Position numbers and translations under genes: made by a program. Positions 23,838-33,130 of a stretch of 64,000 nucleotides of DNA are shown piece after piece. The DNA lies in assembly GCA_017469925.1 (NCBI GenBank), contig JAFUFK010000005.1, positions 84,684 through 148,683 of the forward strand, written 5' to 3'. Source of the stretch: Bacteroidaceae bacterium (GTDB lineage: Bacteria > Bacteroidota > Bacteroidia > Bacteroidales > Bacteroidaceae). Position 1 is the stretch's first letter, and the number at the start of each line of letters is the position of its first letter. The notes under the pieces are model-generated. The model ran no database searches. It was not told where the DNA came from and saw only the letters and a list, made by a program, of their open reading frames with translations.

Positions 23838-24592
23838 GTCCAAGCATCGATGATGCCCTTGAAGTCTTCGCACTTGAGGGCTGCGCCTCCAATGAGGCCG
23901 CCGTCGACGTCGGGCTTCGAGAAGATGTCCTTGGCGTTAGAGGGCTTGCAGCTGCCACCATACAGGATGCTGGTCTGCTCGGCCACTTCGGCACCAAACT
24001 GCTTCTTGATTTCGCCACGGATGAAGGCGTGCATGTCCTGTGCCTGGTCGCTGGTAGCGGTCTTACCAGTACCGATGGCCCATACGGGTTCGTAGGCAAG
24101 GATGACGTTCTTCATCTGCTCGGCGGTGAGGTCGTAGAGGCTGCCTGCCAACTGTGCGCCGACTACATCGTTCTGCTTGCCAGTCTCGCGCTCTTCGAGT
24201 ACTTCGCCAATGCAGAAGATGACCTTCAGACCATTGGCCAAGGCCAGGTTGACCTTCTGCTTCAGAATCTCGGCGGTCTCGCCATAGTAGGCGCGGCGCT
24301 CCGAGTGGCCGAGGATAACGTACTGGGCTCCCGTACTCTTGACCTGGGCAGCGCTGACCTCACCCGTGTAGGCACCTTTCTCCTTGTCGGCGCAGTTCTC
24401 CGCACCAAGGCCAATGACAGTGCCTTCTACCACGCCGGCCACGGTGGCCAGATGGATGAAGGGGGTACAGATGACAACGTCACAATTGGGTTTCTCGGCA
24501 GCGAGAGCTGCCTTTAACTCGGTAGCCAGTGCTACACCTTCTTGCAGGTTGAGGTTCATCTTCCAGTTTCCTGCTACAATCTTCTTTCTCAT
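23834..24592 (-). CDS. tpiA: Triosephosphate isomerase
   Basis: Glycolytic interconversion of dihydroxyacetone phosphate and glyceraldehyde 3-phosphate. The 252-aa TIM barrel shows substrate-binding N9 and K11 (VAGNWKMN), catalytic H96 ([10 protein letters not shown]), catalytic E168 ([13 protein letters not shown]) and the phosphate-binding [11 protein letters not shown] loop. Length and motifs are standard. It lies 20 bp downstream of the DoxX gene and overlaps the SPOR gene by 4 bp. Confidence 0.97.
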   Translation of the reverse strand: MRKKIVAGNWKMNLNLQEGVALATELKAALAAEKPNCDVVICTPFIHLATVAGVVEGTVIGLGAENCADKEKGAYTGEVSAAQVKSTGAQYVILGHSERRAYYGETAEILKQKVNLALANGLKVIFCIGEVLEERETGKQNDVVGAQLAGSLYDLTAEQMKNVILAYEPVWAIGTGKTATSDQAQDMHAFIRGEIKKQFGAEVAEQTSILYGGSCKPSNAKDIFSKPDVDGGLIGGAALKCEDFKGIIDAWT

Positions 24593-24612
24593 ATGATTTA
24601 AAATTAAATGGT

Positions 24613-25797
24613 TTAATGTCTTAATCTCTCATGTATCTTGTGCCGCTCGTAGAACTTGCGGCCTACCCAGATGCGGTCAATTAGCGTCCAGACGAGTATC
24701 GGTGCCAGAAACCACAAAAGTAGCCGGTAAAGAGCGCGCATGCGGCTCTGCGACTGCATGTGGCCTATGCGCAACTCCTCGAGTGGGGGCGTCTGCTCGT
24801 CAAGACTTGGCAGGTTGTTGGCTGACCACTTTTGTATGATGGTGCCGTCGTGGAGCAACAGGAGGCCGGGGTTGGAGCGTATCATGGTCTTCAGTACGGT
24901 GCCATCGGTCTGGGCAAAGTCGTATTCGGAGCCGGTAAGGTCCTTCCAGCGGTCGATGCTCTCAGCTATGCTCGACGTGAGTCCCAAGAAGGGGTAGCCC
25001 CGCTCGAGGCAATAGTCGTAGGCAGAGTTTATCTTGTCCATTGTGCTGTCGTCGGCCCTCTCGAGATAGGGCGAGACGAGCAGAAACTTGTAACCGGGCT
25101 GTCCGAGCCAGTCAAAAGTGATGTCGTCGCCTCTCTCGAGGTTCTGTATGGCGAAGTCGGTGTACAGCATTTCTGTACCATCGCTCTCCCATTCGGCCAT
25201 CATGGCCTTTGGCAAATCGACTCCGATACGATAGGGGCGGAAGTCGATGATGGGCAGATAGCGGATTTCGTAGATGGCCAAGAATAGGGCAAACACCATC
25301 GTGTAGAGCCACAAGAGCCACTGGTTGCGCTCGGTAATGAAACGTGTTAGGCGCCGAGGGTTCAGCATGACTGCCAAGGCGGCCAAGAGCAGTACCACGT
25401 TCTTTGTAAACGTCTGCCAATGGGTAAGATGGAGCGCATCGCCAAAGCATCCGCAATCGGAGATGGCGTTGGTCAGGGCCAAGTAGAGCGTGATGGGCGT
25501 CAGCACAAGCATCATGGCAAAGGCCAGACGGGTAGTCGTGCGGCGCCGGATGCCGTAGAAGAGGTTGAAGCCAACGTACGTCTCGAGGAGGGCCAAAGCC
25601 ACCGCAAGTATCAAAGGAGGCAGATAGGCTGTAACGGATGTCAAGCCAAAGGCTATGGCATAGTCTTCTATTTTGTATTGCGTGCCTCGTGGGTCAATCA
25701 ACTTCACCACACCGGAGAAGATGAAAGTGGCGGAGAGCAGCAATCGGCATAGGTTAACGCCCAGCCACTGGAACCACCTCTTCGTCTTGGTCGTCAT
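24613..25797 (-). CDS. BT_3928-type DoxX/MauE-like membrane protein
   Basis: Polytopic membrane protein of 394 aa. The N-terminal half is DoxX-like ([20 protein letters not shown], then three or four further helices) and contains a CxC pair in [10 protein letters not shown], as in MauE-type electron carriers. Two more helices precede a soluble extracytoplasmic region (about 200-350) and a final helix. Such proteins may pass electrons or support disulfide chemistry, but the substrate is unknown. ATG at 25797 chosen over a TTG two codons earlier; it overlaps the DUF1599 gene by 44 bp. Confidence 0.82.
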   Translation of the reverse strand: MTTKTKRWFQWLGVNLCRLLLSATFIFSGVVKLIDPRGTQYKIEDYAIAFGLTSVTAYLPPLILAVALALLETYVGFNLFYGIRRRTTTRLAFAMMLVLTPITLYLALTNAISDCGCFGDALHLTHWQTFTKNVVLLLAALAVMLNPRRLTRFITERNQWLLWLYTMVFALFLAIYEIRYLPIIDFRPYRIGVDLPKAMMAEWESDGTEMLYTDFAIQNLERGDDITFDWLGQPGYKFLLVSPYLERADDSTMDKINSAYDYCLERGYPFLGLTSSIAESIDRWKDLTGSEYDFAQTDGTVLKTMIRSNPGLLLLHDGTIIQKWSANNLPSLDEQTPPLEELRIGHMQSQSRMRALYRLLLWFLAPILVWTLIDRIWVGRKFYERHKIHERLRH

Positions 25798-26335
25798 CGC
25801 CAAAGGTCAGCTTTATCAGTCCGAAGACCGCATAGTTCATCATGTCCATATAGTTTGCGTCGATGCCCTCTGACACCAACGTCGCTCCGCTGAGCGATTC
25901 TATCTGTTTCGTTCGGAATATCTTCATCAAGATGAGGTCGGTATAGCTGCTGACGCGCATGCCTCGCCACGCTTCGTCGTAGTCGTGATTTTTGCGTAGC
26001 ATGAGTTTCAGGGTAGAGTCGGCCCATTTGTCGTAAGCAGCCAAGGCCTCTTCGGGACTCATGTCGTCAACCGATTCTGCATAACCTAGGTCGAGTTGTA
26101 TCAAGCCCACGATGGCGTAGTTGACAATGCCGATGAACTCGGGACGTATGCCCTCATCAACAAGTGCAATGCCCTTGATCTCGATACTGCGAATACGGTT
26201 GGCCTTGATATATATCTGGTCGGTTACGGAGGAGGGACGCATAATACGCCAAGCTGCTCCGTAATCGTGCAACTTGTTGGCAAACAGTTCACGACACTCG
26301 GCCATAACCTGTCTGAATTGTTGTTCGGTATTCAT
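25754..26335 (-). CDS. DUF1599 domain protein
   Basis: The 193-aa cytosolic protein is built of two copies of the DUF1599 (nucleotide-modification-associated domain 1) motif: LFANKLHDYGAAWRIMRPSS and, about 90 residues later, LMLRKNHDYDEAWRGMRVSS, each followed by D(Q/L)I, an I(K/R)xxxIxxxxLVxEGI element and a MNYAxxGLI end. The function is not established; conserved DY and W suggest nucleotide or base binding. It starts 6 bp after the M23 peptidase gene and overlaps the DoxX gene by 44 bp. Confidence 0.85.
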   Translation of the reverse strand: MNTEQQFRQVMAECRELFANKLHDYGAAWRIMRPSSVTDQIYIKANRIRSIEIKGIALVDEGIRPEFIGIVNYAIVGLIQLDLGYAESVDDMSPEEALAAYDKWADSTLKLMLRKNHDYDEAWRGMRVSSYTDLILMKIFRTKQIESLSGATLVSEGIDANYMDMMNYAVFGLIKLTFGDDDQDEEVVPVAGR

Positions 26336-26341
26336 ATCAGA

Positions 26342-27292
26342 TTAGGAACATTTCAGAATCTGACCTGGACGCAATGCCTTGAGCTTCGAGATGTGGTTGA
26401 GTTGGCATAGGCGATCGACGGTGATTCCGTGTTTCTTGGCAATCTGGGTCAGGGTGTCGCCCTTGCGTACCTTATAGACCTGAGAACGATTGGAACGACT
26501 GGCCATGCGCTGCTGTTGGTAGGCGCGGGATTCTTCGGCCTTCGATACAGCATCTTCGGCCGTTTCGGGCAGACGGCTCACGTCGTGGGCAGCCATCAGC
26601 TGGGAGCGGCCGTTACGGCGATAGATGTAGAAGTCGCCACGCACATCGCCTGCTTCGAAGCAGAAAAGTTTCTCGGGGTCAATCTTCTCGCCCAGCAAAC
26701 GCGTCTCGAAGTGGAGATGAGGCCCCGTGGAGAAGCCTGTGCTACCACCCAATCCGATAGGCTCGCCGGCCTTTATTACTTGGTCGGGGCGTACAAGCTG
26801 TTTCGACAAGTGGCCATAGGTCGTCTCGAGGCCATTGGGATGACGAATGATGACGTACTTGCCATAGCCCTTGCGCCCTTGGTTTTGTACGACGCGCACC
26901 TTGCCAGAGAAGGCAGCTCGGATGGTGTCGCCCATATAGACCTTGATGTCCGTTCCGTAGTGGTTGCGGCCGAACTGGCGGCGGTAGCCGTAGTGGCTGT
27001 TCACAACGCGACTATCGCAAGGCATGTGGAACTGGCGCAGGTCGATTCGGTGCTCAGCAGGTAGTGCCTGATTGTATGTGATAAATTCGTTCGACCAGTC
27101 TTGATAGAGGTCGCCTGCAGGTGCGTCCATAGCCTCGACTTGAAGGAGCCGATGTATGGCCACGGAATCTACCGCTCGCAGTTTGACATCAATTGGTGCC
27201 TGTCGAGCCATAAGGTCCTGCCCTTTCATGGAGGTTGCGGACATCAGTGCGACAAGTGCTATACCAGATTTCAGTATGTTCCTAATTTTCAT
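26342..27292 (-). CDS. M23 family metallopeptidase with C-terminal LysM domain
   Basis: Periplasmic peptidoglycan hydrolase or regulator of 316 aa. A signal peptide (about 1-24) is followed by the peptidase_M23 domain at about 95-205 with zinc ligands in GRNHYGTDIKVYMGD (His and Asp) and GPHLHFETR (His-x-His), all intact, so an active endopeptidase is expected. A linker rich in Ala/Glu leads to a LysM at about 270-315 (YKVRKGDTLTQIAKKHGITV) for wall binding. It is 18 bp after ndk in the same operon. Confidence 0.92.
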   Translation of the reverse strand: MKIRNILKSGIALVALMSATSMKGQDLMARQAPIDVKLRAVDSVAIHRLLQVEAMDAPAGDLYQDWSNEFITYNQALPAEHRIDLRQFHMPCDSRVVNSHYGYRRQFGRNHYGTDIKVYMGDTIRAAFSGKVRVVQNQGRKGYGKYVIIRHPNGLETTYGHLSKQLVRPDQVIKAGEPIGLGGSTGFSTGPHLHFETRLLGEKIDPEKLFCFEAGDVRGDFYIYRRNGRSQLMAAHDVSRLPETAEDAVSKAEESRAYQQQRMASRSNRSQVYKVRKGDTLTQIAKKHGITVDRLCQLNHISKLKALRPGQILKCS

Positions 27293-27310
27293 GGTCAGGG
27301 GTTAATAGGA

Positions 27311-27778
27311 TTACAAATCGACTTCGTCAACGGCATAGAGCGAACTGAAGTTCAAATCGCCGAAGTCAAAGATTTCCTCGGGTTTGAAGAAACGGGCAAT
27401 TTCTTCCTTAGCCACGTGCACGCCGTCGCTGGCATGTACGATATTCTGCTGGTTACTCATCGAGTAATCACCACGAATGGTGCCGATGGCGGCATTGCGG
27501 CCATTCGTGACACCTGCCATGGCACGCACTACGCGAACGACCTCGACGCCTTCGATACACATAGCTACCACAGGAGTGGCTTGCATCGACTTCTTCAAAA
27601 GGGGGAAAAAAGGTTTGTCTTTAAGATGGGAATAATGCTCTTCAAGCAGTTGGTCGGTCATGTAGAGCATCTTCATACCTATGATTCTGAGTCCCTTACG
27701 TTCGAATCGGCTAATGATTTCGCCCATAAGCATGCGCTTGACAACGGAGGGCTTCAGCAGTACTAAGGTTCTTTCCAT
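27311..27778 (-). CDS. ndk: Nucleoside diphosphate kinase
   Basis: Balances NTP pools by gamma-phosphate transfer through a phosphohistidine. The 155-aa protein has the start MERTLVLLKPSVVKRM, the signature NIVHASDG with the catalytic His (about residue 116), the GVTNGRNAAIGTIRGDY loop, and a C-terminal extension typical of Bacteroidota. First gene of a seven-gene minus-strand run ending with folE, with a promoter about 60 bp upstream. Confidence 0.95.
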   Translation of the reverse strand: MERTLVLLKPSVVKRMLMGEIISRFERKGLRIIGMKMLYMTDQLLEEHYSHLKDKPFFPLLKKSMQATPVVAMCIEGVEVVRVVRAMAGVTNGRNAAIGTIRGDYSMSNQQNIVHASDGVHVAKEEIARFFKPEEIFDFGDLNFSSLYAVDEVDL

Positions 27779-27839
27779 TATGTATTGTTTTGGTTGTAGG
27801 TTATATTACATATAACGCATAATAACACAATTTCGTGTG

Positions 27840-27871
27840 CAAAGATACGAAATTCTTTGCGCACGCGCAAA
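27840..27871 (-). promoter_or_regulatory. Promoter of the ndk-folE run
   Basis: Minus-strand TTTG (27868-27871), 20-bp spacer, TATCTTTG (27840-27847). The leader would be about 57 nt. Confidence 0.7.
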
Positions 27872-27900
27872 TGTATTAAGTTTTTTTAGGATTTTGGAGG

Positions 27901-29070
27901 TTACTTTCTTGTGCGCCACATGACGACGCTTGCTACAAGGAAGTAGGCTGCGGCCTGTATCCACAACGCTCTTAGCTCGGGCATTACATCGGCTGCCGTT
28001 GCTCCCATCGAGCCCACCCGCACGTAGGCACGTATGGCAAAGGTCGAAGGTATTAGCGCCCCTACCTTTTGCCAGAAGACTGGGATTGAGCTCAACGGCC
28101 ACGAAACTCCCGAAAGGAAGAGAAAGGGCACAGACGTGAAGACGACCAGCAAAAGCACGTTCTCACGGTATCGTACCATCCACGAAAGCATCAGACCAAA
28201 GGAGATGCAAGCCAGCAGGTAAGGAAACATGATAGCCAGTAGGTCGCGCCATTGGGCTATCATCACCAAGCCAAACAGGCGAGGCACGACAATCGAGAGA
28301 TAAGCTGCCCAGACGGAATAGACCATGAAATAGGCCAGCCCCTTGCCTAAAGCCAGCCGGAGCCCGTAGCCGTGACTGGGATGTAAGTGGGCTACCGTGA
28401 GCATGCGACGCCGTTCTCGGCGCGTTCCCTCCGAAAGACCGATGCCCAACATTAGCGTTTGTTGCAGGACAAGCATCAGGACACAAGGCAGGATAAAACC
28501 GGCATAACCGCCTGACGGATTGAAGATGGGTACCTCTTCGAAGCGGAGTGGGGCGGCCGAAATGTCCTCGTCGCGCTGGGTCGTCAACTTTGTCATCCGA
28601 CTGATGCGGATGTCCTTGTTCATCTGCCCTACCACGCTGGTGGCTGTCATATAGATGGCCTTATATTGGAGTGTCATAGCCATATCGGCATAGACACTTA
28701 CGAACGTCCGTCGCCCCTCATAGACGGCATCGGCGAGTTCGGCAGGTAGGTAGTATATGCCACGAACCTCTTGGCGCTCGACCATTCGCCGGGCTTCGTC
28801 AAGGCTGGCGGCACGATAGGCGACAGATACATCGGGAGCCGCATCGGCCTTTTGGATGAATTCGCGGCTCAATGCCGAATGTGACTCATCGACCACCGCC
28901 ACAGGAACCTCGCGTATGACTTCGTTGTTGTATATCCAGGCATATAGCAACGGATAGACGGCAGGCATGAGCAGGCAGAAGAGAAAGACCCCCTCGTCAC
29001 GAACAAAGGTCTTCATCTCGTCGCGCCATACAGCACAGACGTCGCATAGCTTTTCGTAGATAATATTCAT
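27901..29070 (-). CDS. ABC-2 type permease, second of a pair
   Basis: Inner-membrane export permease of about 389 aa (YhhJ/YbhR type). One helix lies near the N-terminus (GVFLFCLLMPAVYPLLYAWI), then a large periplasmic loop of about 140 residues (VPVAVVDESHSALSREF) and five C-terminal helices (FILPCVLMLVLQQTLMLGIG onward). The conserved late segment VPFLFLSGVSWPLSSIPVFW is typical. A start at 29085 (MSHRL) is equally possible and would overlap the previous gene. It works with the neighbouring permease, HlyD and TolC genes; the energising ATPase is not in the window. Confidence 0.87.
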   Translation of the reverse strand: MNIIYEKLCDVCAVWRDEMKTFVRDEGVFLFCLLMPAVYPLLYAWIYNNEVIREVPVAVVDESHSALSREFIQKADAAPDVSVAYRAASLDEARRMVERQEVRGIYYLPAELADAVYEGRRTFVSVYADMAMTLQYKAIYMTATSVVGQMNKDIRISRMTKLTTQRDEDISAAPLRFEEVPIFNPSGGYAGFILPCVLMLVLQQTLMLGIGLSEGTRRERRRMLTVAHLHPSHGYGLRLALGKGLAYFMVYSVWAAYLSIVVPRLFGLVMIAQWRDLLAIMFPYLLACISFGLMLSWMVRYRENVLLLVVFTSVPFLFLSGVSWPLSSIPVFWQKVGALIPSTFAIRAYVRVGSMGATAADVMPELRALWIQAAAYFLVASVVMWRTRK

Positions 29071-29074
29071 CAGC

Positions 29075-30238
29075 CTATGGGACATAAACGTAATACTTCA
29101 ACGCCTTCTTGATGCGGGGATAGACAAACAACGGCAGCAGGGCAAAGGCCACCAGCGCCACGACGTGCAGCCACACGTTGGCTACGGAATAGCCATTGAA
29201 TACGACTGCCTGATACACCATGAAATAGTGGCGTAGCGGGAAGAGCCAAGTAAGAGCCTCCAGCGGAGCGTCCATGTTGGCCGCAGGGAATATGGAACCT
29301 GCCATCGAGAAACTCAGCACGGCCCACAACGAGCAGATGCTCATCGACATACGCAACTGGGGCATCAGTCCAAACATGAATATTCCAAAGCCCAGCGATG
29401 CCACAACCGTCAGCAGTCCCAGCCACACGAGAGGCCAGGGGCCTCCCAGATGTGGGAATCCGAGGATATAATAGACGTAGAGTTCGTAACTATAGAATAT
29501 TGCCAGAGAGATGATGAACAGGGGCAGCATCTTGCCCGTGATGGCCACCCAGATGTTGTCGCCCGCCATGTGGAGCAGGTTGGGGCCTGTCTCGAACTTC
29601 AGTTCCGTGCCTAGAGAATAGGCTGCCAGAAGGAATAGGAAGAGCGTCAGCACGCCTGGTACGAGTGTAGTCGAGAGGTAGGCATTATAGTCGAGCGTGG
29701 GGTTGGCTACCTGATGAAGGTCGATGGTGATGGGTTGCAGGTAGGTCATTATTTGGTCGTCCGTCGCCCCCCGAGCCCGGAGGGTGGCCTGCATTAGACC
29801 GGCATTAGCCAGCGAGGAGATGGTCTTCAAATCGCGAAAGAGCAGCGAGCCCGATGTCATCGATGTCATGGAATAGTAGAACGAAATCGTCGGTTTGCGG
29901 CTTGCAAGCAACTTGGCCGAAGTTCCCTTGGGTACGTACAGGAACGCATAGATTTCGTTACGCTGAATGGCCTCTCGCGCCTCGCTTACTGTAGCATATT
30001 GGCCGGCAATGCGAGTCGTCTGGAAGGCATCGAGCAGGCGTGCCATGCGGCGTGTGATTGGCGTATAGTCCTCGTCGACGATGCCCACGGGCATCTCTGT
30101 AGGTTGCCCGCTGCTCAGAATGGTCGTAAAGAAGAGCACGGCCACAATCGGCATCACTACCATGAAGACCAGGTAGATGGGGTTGCGCTGTAAGATGCGC
30201 AACTCACGCTTCAGTATGATGACGACTCTCTTCAGCAC
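29075..30238 (-). CDS. ABC-2 type permease, first of a pair
   Basis: Export permease of 387 aa with the same architecture as its neighbour: an N-terminal helix (IYLVFMVVMPIVAVLFFTTI), a periplasmic loop starting EMPVGIVDEDYTPITRRM, and a cluster of C-terminal helices with SFSMAGSIFPAANMDAPLEA and PLRHYFMVYQ. The start is GTG at 30238, 4 bp after the HlyD stop; no ATG is nearby. The pair of distinct permeases probably forms a heterodimer. Confidence 0.87.
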   Translation of the reverse strand: MLKRVVIILKRELRILQRNPIYLVFMVVMPIVAVLFFTTILSSGQPTEMPVGIVDEDYTPITRRMARLLDAFQTTRIAGQYATVSEAREAIQRNEIYAFLYVPKGTSAKLLASRKPTISFYYSMTSMTSGSLLFRDLKTISSLANAGLMQATLRARGATDDQIMTYLQPITIDLHQVANPTLDYNAYLSTTLVPGVLTLFLFLLAAYSLGTELKFETGPNLLHMAGDNIWVAITGKMLPLFIISLAIFYSYELYVYYILGFPHLGGPWPLVWLGLLTVVASLGFGIFMFGLMPQLRMSMSICSLWAVLSFSMAGSIFPAANMDAPLEALTWLFPLRHYFMVYQAVVFNGYSVANVWLHVVALVAFALLPLFVYPRIKKALKYYVYVP

Positions 30239-30242
30239 TCCT

Positions 30243-31226
30243 TTATTTTATGACAACTGACATGCCTGGGCGCAGTCCCTCGATGGTCTCAGCCGGCCGA
30301 GCCTTTACCTCGAACGTCTTCAGGTCGTAGCGGCCATTGGCCTTAGTGGCCTTCCATACGGCATAGGCCCCGACGTCCTTCATGTAGAAGACCTTCATCT
30401 TCAGCATCCGGTCGAAGGCCGGCACGTAGGCTTCTATCTCGTCACCCACCTTCAAGCCCTTCAACTGGTCCTCGCGGATGTTGAACGAGCCCCACATGTC
30501 GCTCATAATAGCCACACTCATGATGGGGGAGCCCGTACCTACGAGTTCGCCCACCTGAGGATAGACATCTGTCACCTCGCCCTCCATCTGGGCTATCTGC
30601 ACCGTCTCGCCGATGTACGAACTGACCTCGGCTACGGCTCCCTTGGCCTGCTGCACCTTGGCAGCGGCAGCCATCTTCTCTTCACGGCGGGCCCCATTGA
30701 CGGCCATCTCGTACTGGCTCTCTGCGGCCTTGGCCTGAGCCTGGGCTGCCGTGTATTGGGCATACGCTTCGTCGCGCTTTTGTTCGCTCAGTACACCTTC
30801 TTCGTAGAGGTGTTGCACGCGCTGGTACGACTTTTCGTGAATCTCCAGTGCAGCCTTGGCCTGCTGCCACAACTGATAGGCCCCCTGCACCTGTTCCTGG
30901 CGGGCCCCCTTTTGAGCCATCTCGCTCATGGCCGAGGCCGCCGACTCTACGGCATTGGCCTGCTCGCTCTTGGCGCGAATCTCAGGCGCATCGAGGATGG
31001 CCAGCGTGTCGCCCACGCGGACGTAGTCGCCCTCGTGCTTACAAATCTTCAGGATGCGTCCGGGCACCTTGCTCGACACACGATATTCCGTCACGTCCAT
31101 TTGTCCCTGTATCACTTCGGGTTCGTTGCCCAGAGTGAAGAAACCAATGAGGGCCACCAGGGCCACTACGACCGCAAAACACAATACGGCCAGCAATACA
31201 TTGGTATGTTGTGATTTCTCGCTCAT
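30243..31226 (-). CDS. HlyD-family periplasmic adaptor subunit
   Basis: Membrane-fusion protein of 327 aa linking an inner-membrane pump to TolC. There is one N-terminal helix (LLAVLCFAVVVALVALIGFF, about 10-29), a lipoyl-like half-motif YRVSSKVPGRILKICKHEGDYV, a long helical hairpin at about 85-195, and the returning beta-barrel EGEVTDVYPQVGELVGTGSP. The length fits the short EmrA/YbhG class. It lies 33 bp after the tolC-like gene and 4 bp before the permease. Confidence 0.9.
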   Translation of the reverse strand: MSEKSQHTNVLLAVLCFAVVVALVALIGFFTLGNEPEVIQGQMDVTEYRVSSKVPGRILKICKHEGDYVRVGDTLAILDAPEIRAKSEQANAVESAASAMSEMAQKGARQEQVQGAYQLWQQAKAALEIHEKSYQRVQHLYEEGVLSEQKRDEAYAQYTAAQAQAKAAESQYEMAVNGARREEKMAAAAKVQQAKGAVAEVSSYIGETVQIAQMEGEVTDVYPQVGELVGTGSPIMSVAIMSDMWGSFNIREDQLKGLKVGDEIEAYVPAFDRMLKMKVFYMKDVGAYAVWKATKANGRYDLKTFEVKARPAETIEGLRPGMSVVIK

Positions 31227-31259
31227 TATATTGGTGGTTTAGTGATTTCGTGATTTGGA

Positions 31260-32708
31260 TTAGAAGACAAGAGTTCCGAGGGCCTTTTGCAGGGCGGTCT
31301 GGCTCAGTTTTACGTCAATCTGGGCATCAATCTTCTGGGTCTGTGCCAGTTGCCAGGCGGTCTGCGCCTCCATGACGGTGGTTGCATCGAGCACCCCCTC
31401 GCTGAAGCCCGCGTTGGCACACCGCAAGTTCTCCTCGGCGCTGGCTATGTTCTTGCGAGCGCGGTCCAGTCGCTTCTCGGCCTCCGACACCTTGAACCGG
31501 CTCTGTGCAACCTGCAGACCAATCTTCTCCCGAGCATCGTCAAGCGTAGTCTGGGCAATGGCGGTCGCGGCCTTGGCAGCCCGCACCTTGTAACGGCCCT
31601 CCATCCAGTTCCAGACAGGGACGTGTACGAGCACCCCCACATTCCAGAACCCTGCTACCTTCTTCTCGAAACTATTGAACACGTTAGGGTTAGAGAACGT
31701 ATAGCCCCCTACGGCACCCACGTGGGGCAGGTAGGCCGAGAGCACCAGGCGCTCGTTTTGCCGGCTCAGGCTGACCATGTTCTCCAGCATCTGCAGTTCG
31801 GGCCTTGCGGCCACGCTCTCCGCATCGGCAACGGGGTCGTCCTCAAACGTGCTCTGAGCCTCGTCGGCCAATTCAAACTTGGTATCAACCGGCAGGCCGC
31901 ACGTCTGGCAAAGCAGCATGCGCGCCAATACCAGCCCGTTCTCGACCTCCGTCAGTTGCATTTCGGCCTCGTTCGTGCGCACATCCACCTTCAGCCCGTC
32001 GGCCCTCGTGGCTACGCCTTCGTCAATCATCTTGTGTACGTCCTCGTCGAGGTGTTGTACCAGGTCGCGATAGCTCTCTGCCAAGCGTTGCTTCTGGCGA
32101 AGCGAGACTACGAGCCAATAGACCTTATCGACGTCGTAGAGGGTCGATTGCAGTTGCTGGGCAATCTGGTTGTCAGCCATCGTCTTGCTGATGTCGGCCA
32201 TGCGGTTGGCAGCCCGTACGGCACCTCCCATATAGAGGGGCTGGCGCACCATGACGCTACCGGCCCACATGCTGCGCGTGTCCGTCCGGAAGGCATCGAC
32301 GATGCCTTGACCTGTCTGGTCGAGCGCGGCGGGTAGGGTAGAGAGTATCTGTGGATTGATGCCCATCTGTGCCAGCGCCTGGGCCAATTGTGTGGCCAGG
32401 CCAGAGGCGTTGAGGCCCGCCCCCAGGTTGGTCCCCAGATTGCTGAGTGCCGACTTCTGTTCGTCGCTCAGTATGGATACCTCCTTGTTCATGTACGAAT
32501 AGCCTCCGATGGCATCGACCTTGGGCAGATATTTGGTCCTCGCTGCCCTCTGCACGTTCTCGGCCACGTCGCGCTTCAGCCGGGCGGTAGCCAATTGCCT
32601 ATTGCCCTGAAGGGCCAGCGTGCGGCAACTGTCCAGTGTCAGCACCGACTGGGGCGATGCCGACACGCCCAATGCCAGAAAGAGGCCTAAGAGAAATAGT
32701 TTCTTCAT
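31260..32708 (-). CDS. TolC-family outer-membrane efflux protein
   Basis: Outer-membrane channel of 482 aa. The signal peptide MKKLFLLGLFLALGVSASPQ is followed by two OEP repeats with SVLTLDSCRTLALQGNRQL at the start and long amphipathic helices (QQLQSTLYDVDKVYWLVV and AEKRLDRARKNIASAEENLR). It provides the exit duct for the HlyD/ABC-2 pump downstream. Start at ATG 32708; MGK at 32717 is an alternative. The divergent gene DUF4492 shares the upstream region. Confidence 0.92.
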   Translation of the reverse strand: MKKLFLLGLFLALGVSASPQSVLTLDSCRTLALQGNRQLATARLKRDVAENVQRAARTKYLPKVDAIGGYSYMNKEVSILSDEQKSALSNLGTNLGAGLNASGLATQLAQALAQMGINPQILSTLPAALDQTGQGIVDAFRTDTRSMWAGSVMVRQPLYMGGAVRAANRMADISKTMADNQIAQQLQSTLYDVDKVYWLVVSLRQKQRLAESYRDLVQHLDEDVHKMIDEGVATRADGLKVDVRTNEAEMQLTEVENGLVLARMLLCQTCGLPVDTKFELADEAQSTFEDDPVADAESVAARPELQMLENMVSLSRQNERLVLSAYLPHVGAVGGYTFSNPNVFNSFEKKVAGFWNVGVLVHVPVWNWMEGRYKVRAAKAATAIAQTTLDDAREKIGLQVAQSRFKVSEAEKRLDRARKNIASAEENLRCANAGFSEGVLDATTVMEAQTAWQLAQTQKIDAQIDVKLSQTALQKALGTLVF

Positions 32709-32735
32709 TTTTCCCATTGCTTCATAAATCGGGTG

Positions 32736-32766
32736 CAAAGATAGTATAAAAAATCCTTTGCTGCAA
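32736..32766 (-). promoter_or_regulatory. Promoter of the TolC/HlyD/permease operon
   Basis: Minus-strand TTGC (32763-32766), 19-bp spacer, TATCTTTG (32736-32743), about 28 bp before the ATG. Confidence 0.6.
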
Positions 32767-32874
32767 CAAAAAGGACCACGGAATGCGAGGGTAACGAGTC
32801 GGTTGACGACATTTTGAACATTTCCGGCTACATCTCCGACCAATCCCCCCCCACGAATAAAAAAGCGCAGAAAG

Positions 32875-32908
32875 TTTGTGAGGATTCCAAATCTTTTTTC
32901 TATATTTG
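32875..32908 (+). promoter_or_regulatory. Promoter of the DUF4492-cydAB operon, near-leaderless
   Basis: TATATTTG (32901-32908) with TTTG at 32875-32878 (22-bp spacer). The -7 box ends only 4 bp before the DUF4492 ATG at 32913, so the transcript would have almost no leader. Confidence 0.5.
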
Positions 32909-32912
32909 TCGC

Positions 32913-33113
32913 ATGAAGTTTCTGCGAAGAGTATGGGACCTGTACTACGACGGCTTCCGAAGCATGACGCTTGGGCGGACGTTGTGGGCCATCATCCTTA
33001 TCAAGCTGTTCGTAATGTTCTTCGTGCTCAAGCTCTTTTTCTTCCCGAACTATATAAAGGAACACGCGCAAGGTGACCCTGCCGAGTTCGTGGCCAACGA
33101 GATAATACCTTAA
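32913..33113 (+). CDS. DUF4492 small membrane protein of the cytochrome bd operon
   Basis: The 66-aa protein starts MKFLRRVWDLYYDGFRSMTL, has one transmembrane helix (about 25-45: LWAIILIKLFVMFFVLKLFF) and a short soluble end (PNYIKEHAQGDPAEFV). DUF4492 proteins are found ahead of cydAB in Bacteroidota and are plausible accessory subunits or assembly factors of the oxidase, analogous to CydX but unrelated in sequence (inference). cydA begins 17 bp downstream. The ATG at 32913 was chosen because upstream codons overlap the promoter. Confidence 0.88.
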   Translation: MKFLRRVWDLYYDGFRSMTLGRTLWAIILIKLFVMFFVLKLFFFPNYIKEHAQGDPAEFVANEIIP

Positions 33114-33130
33114 CCTTAAATAGTAGCACT

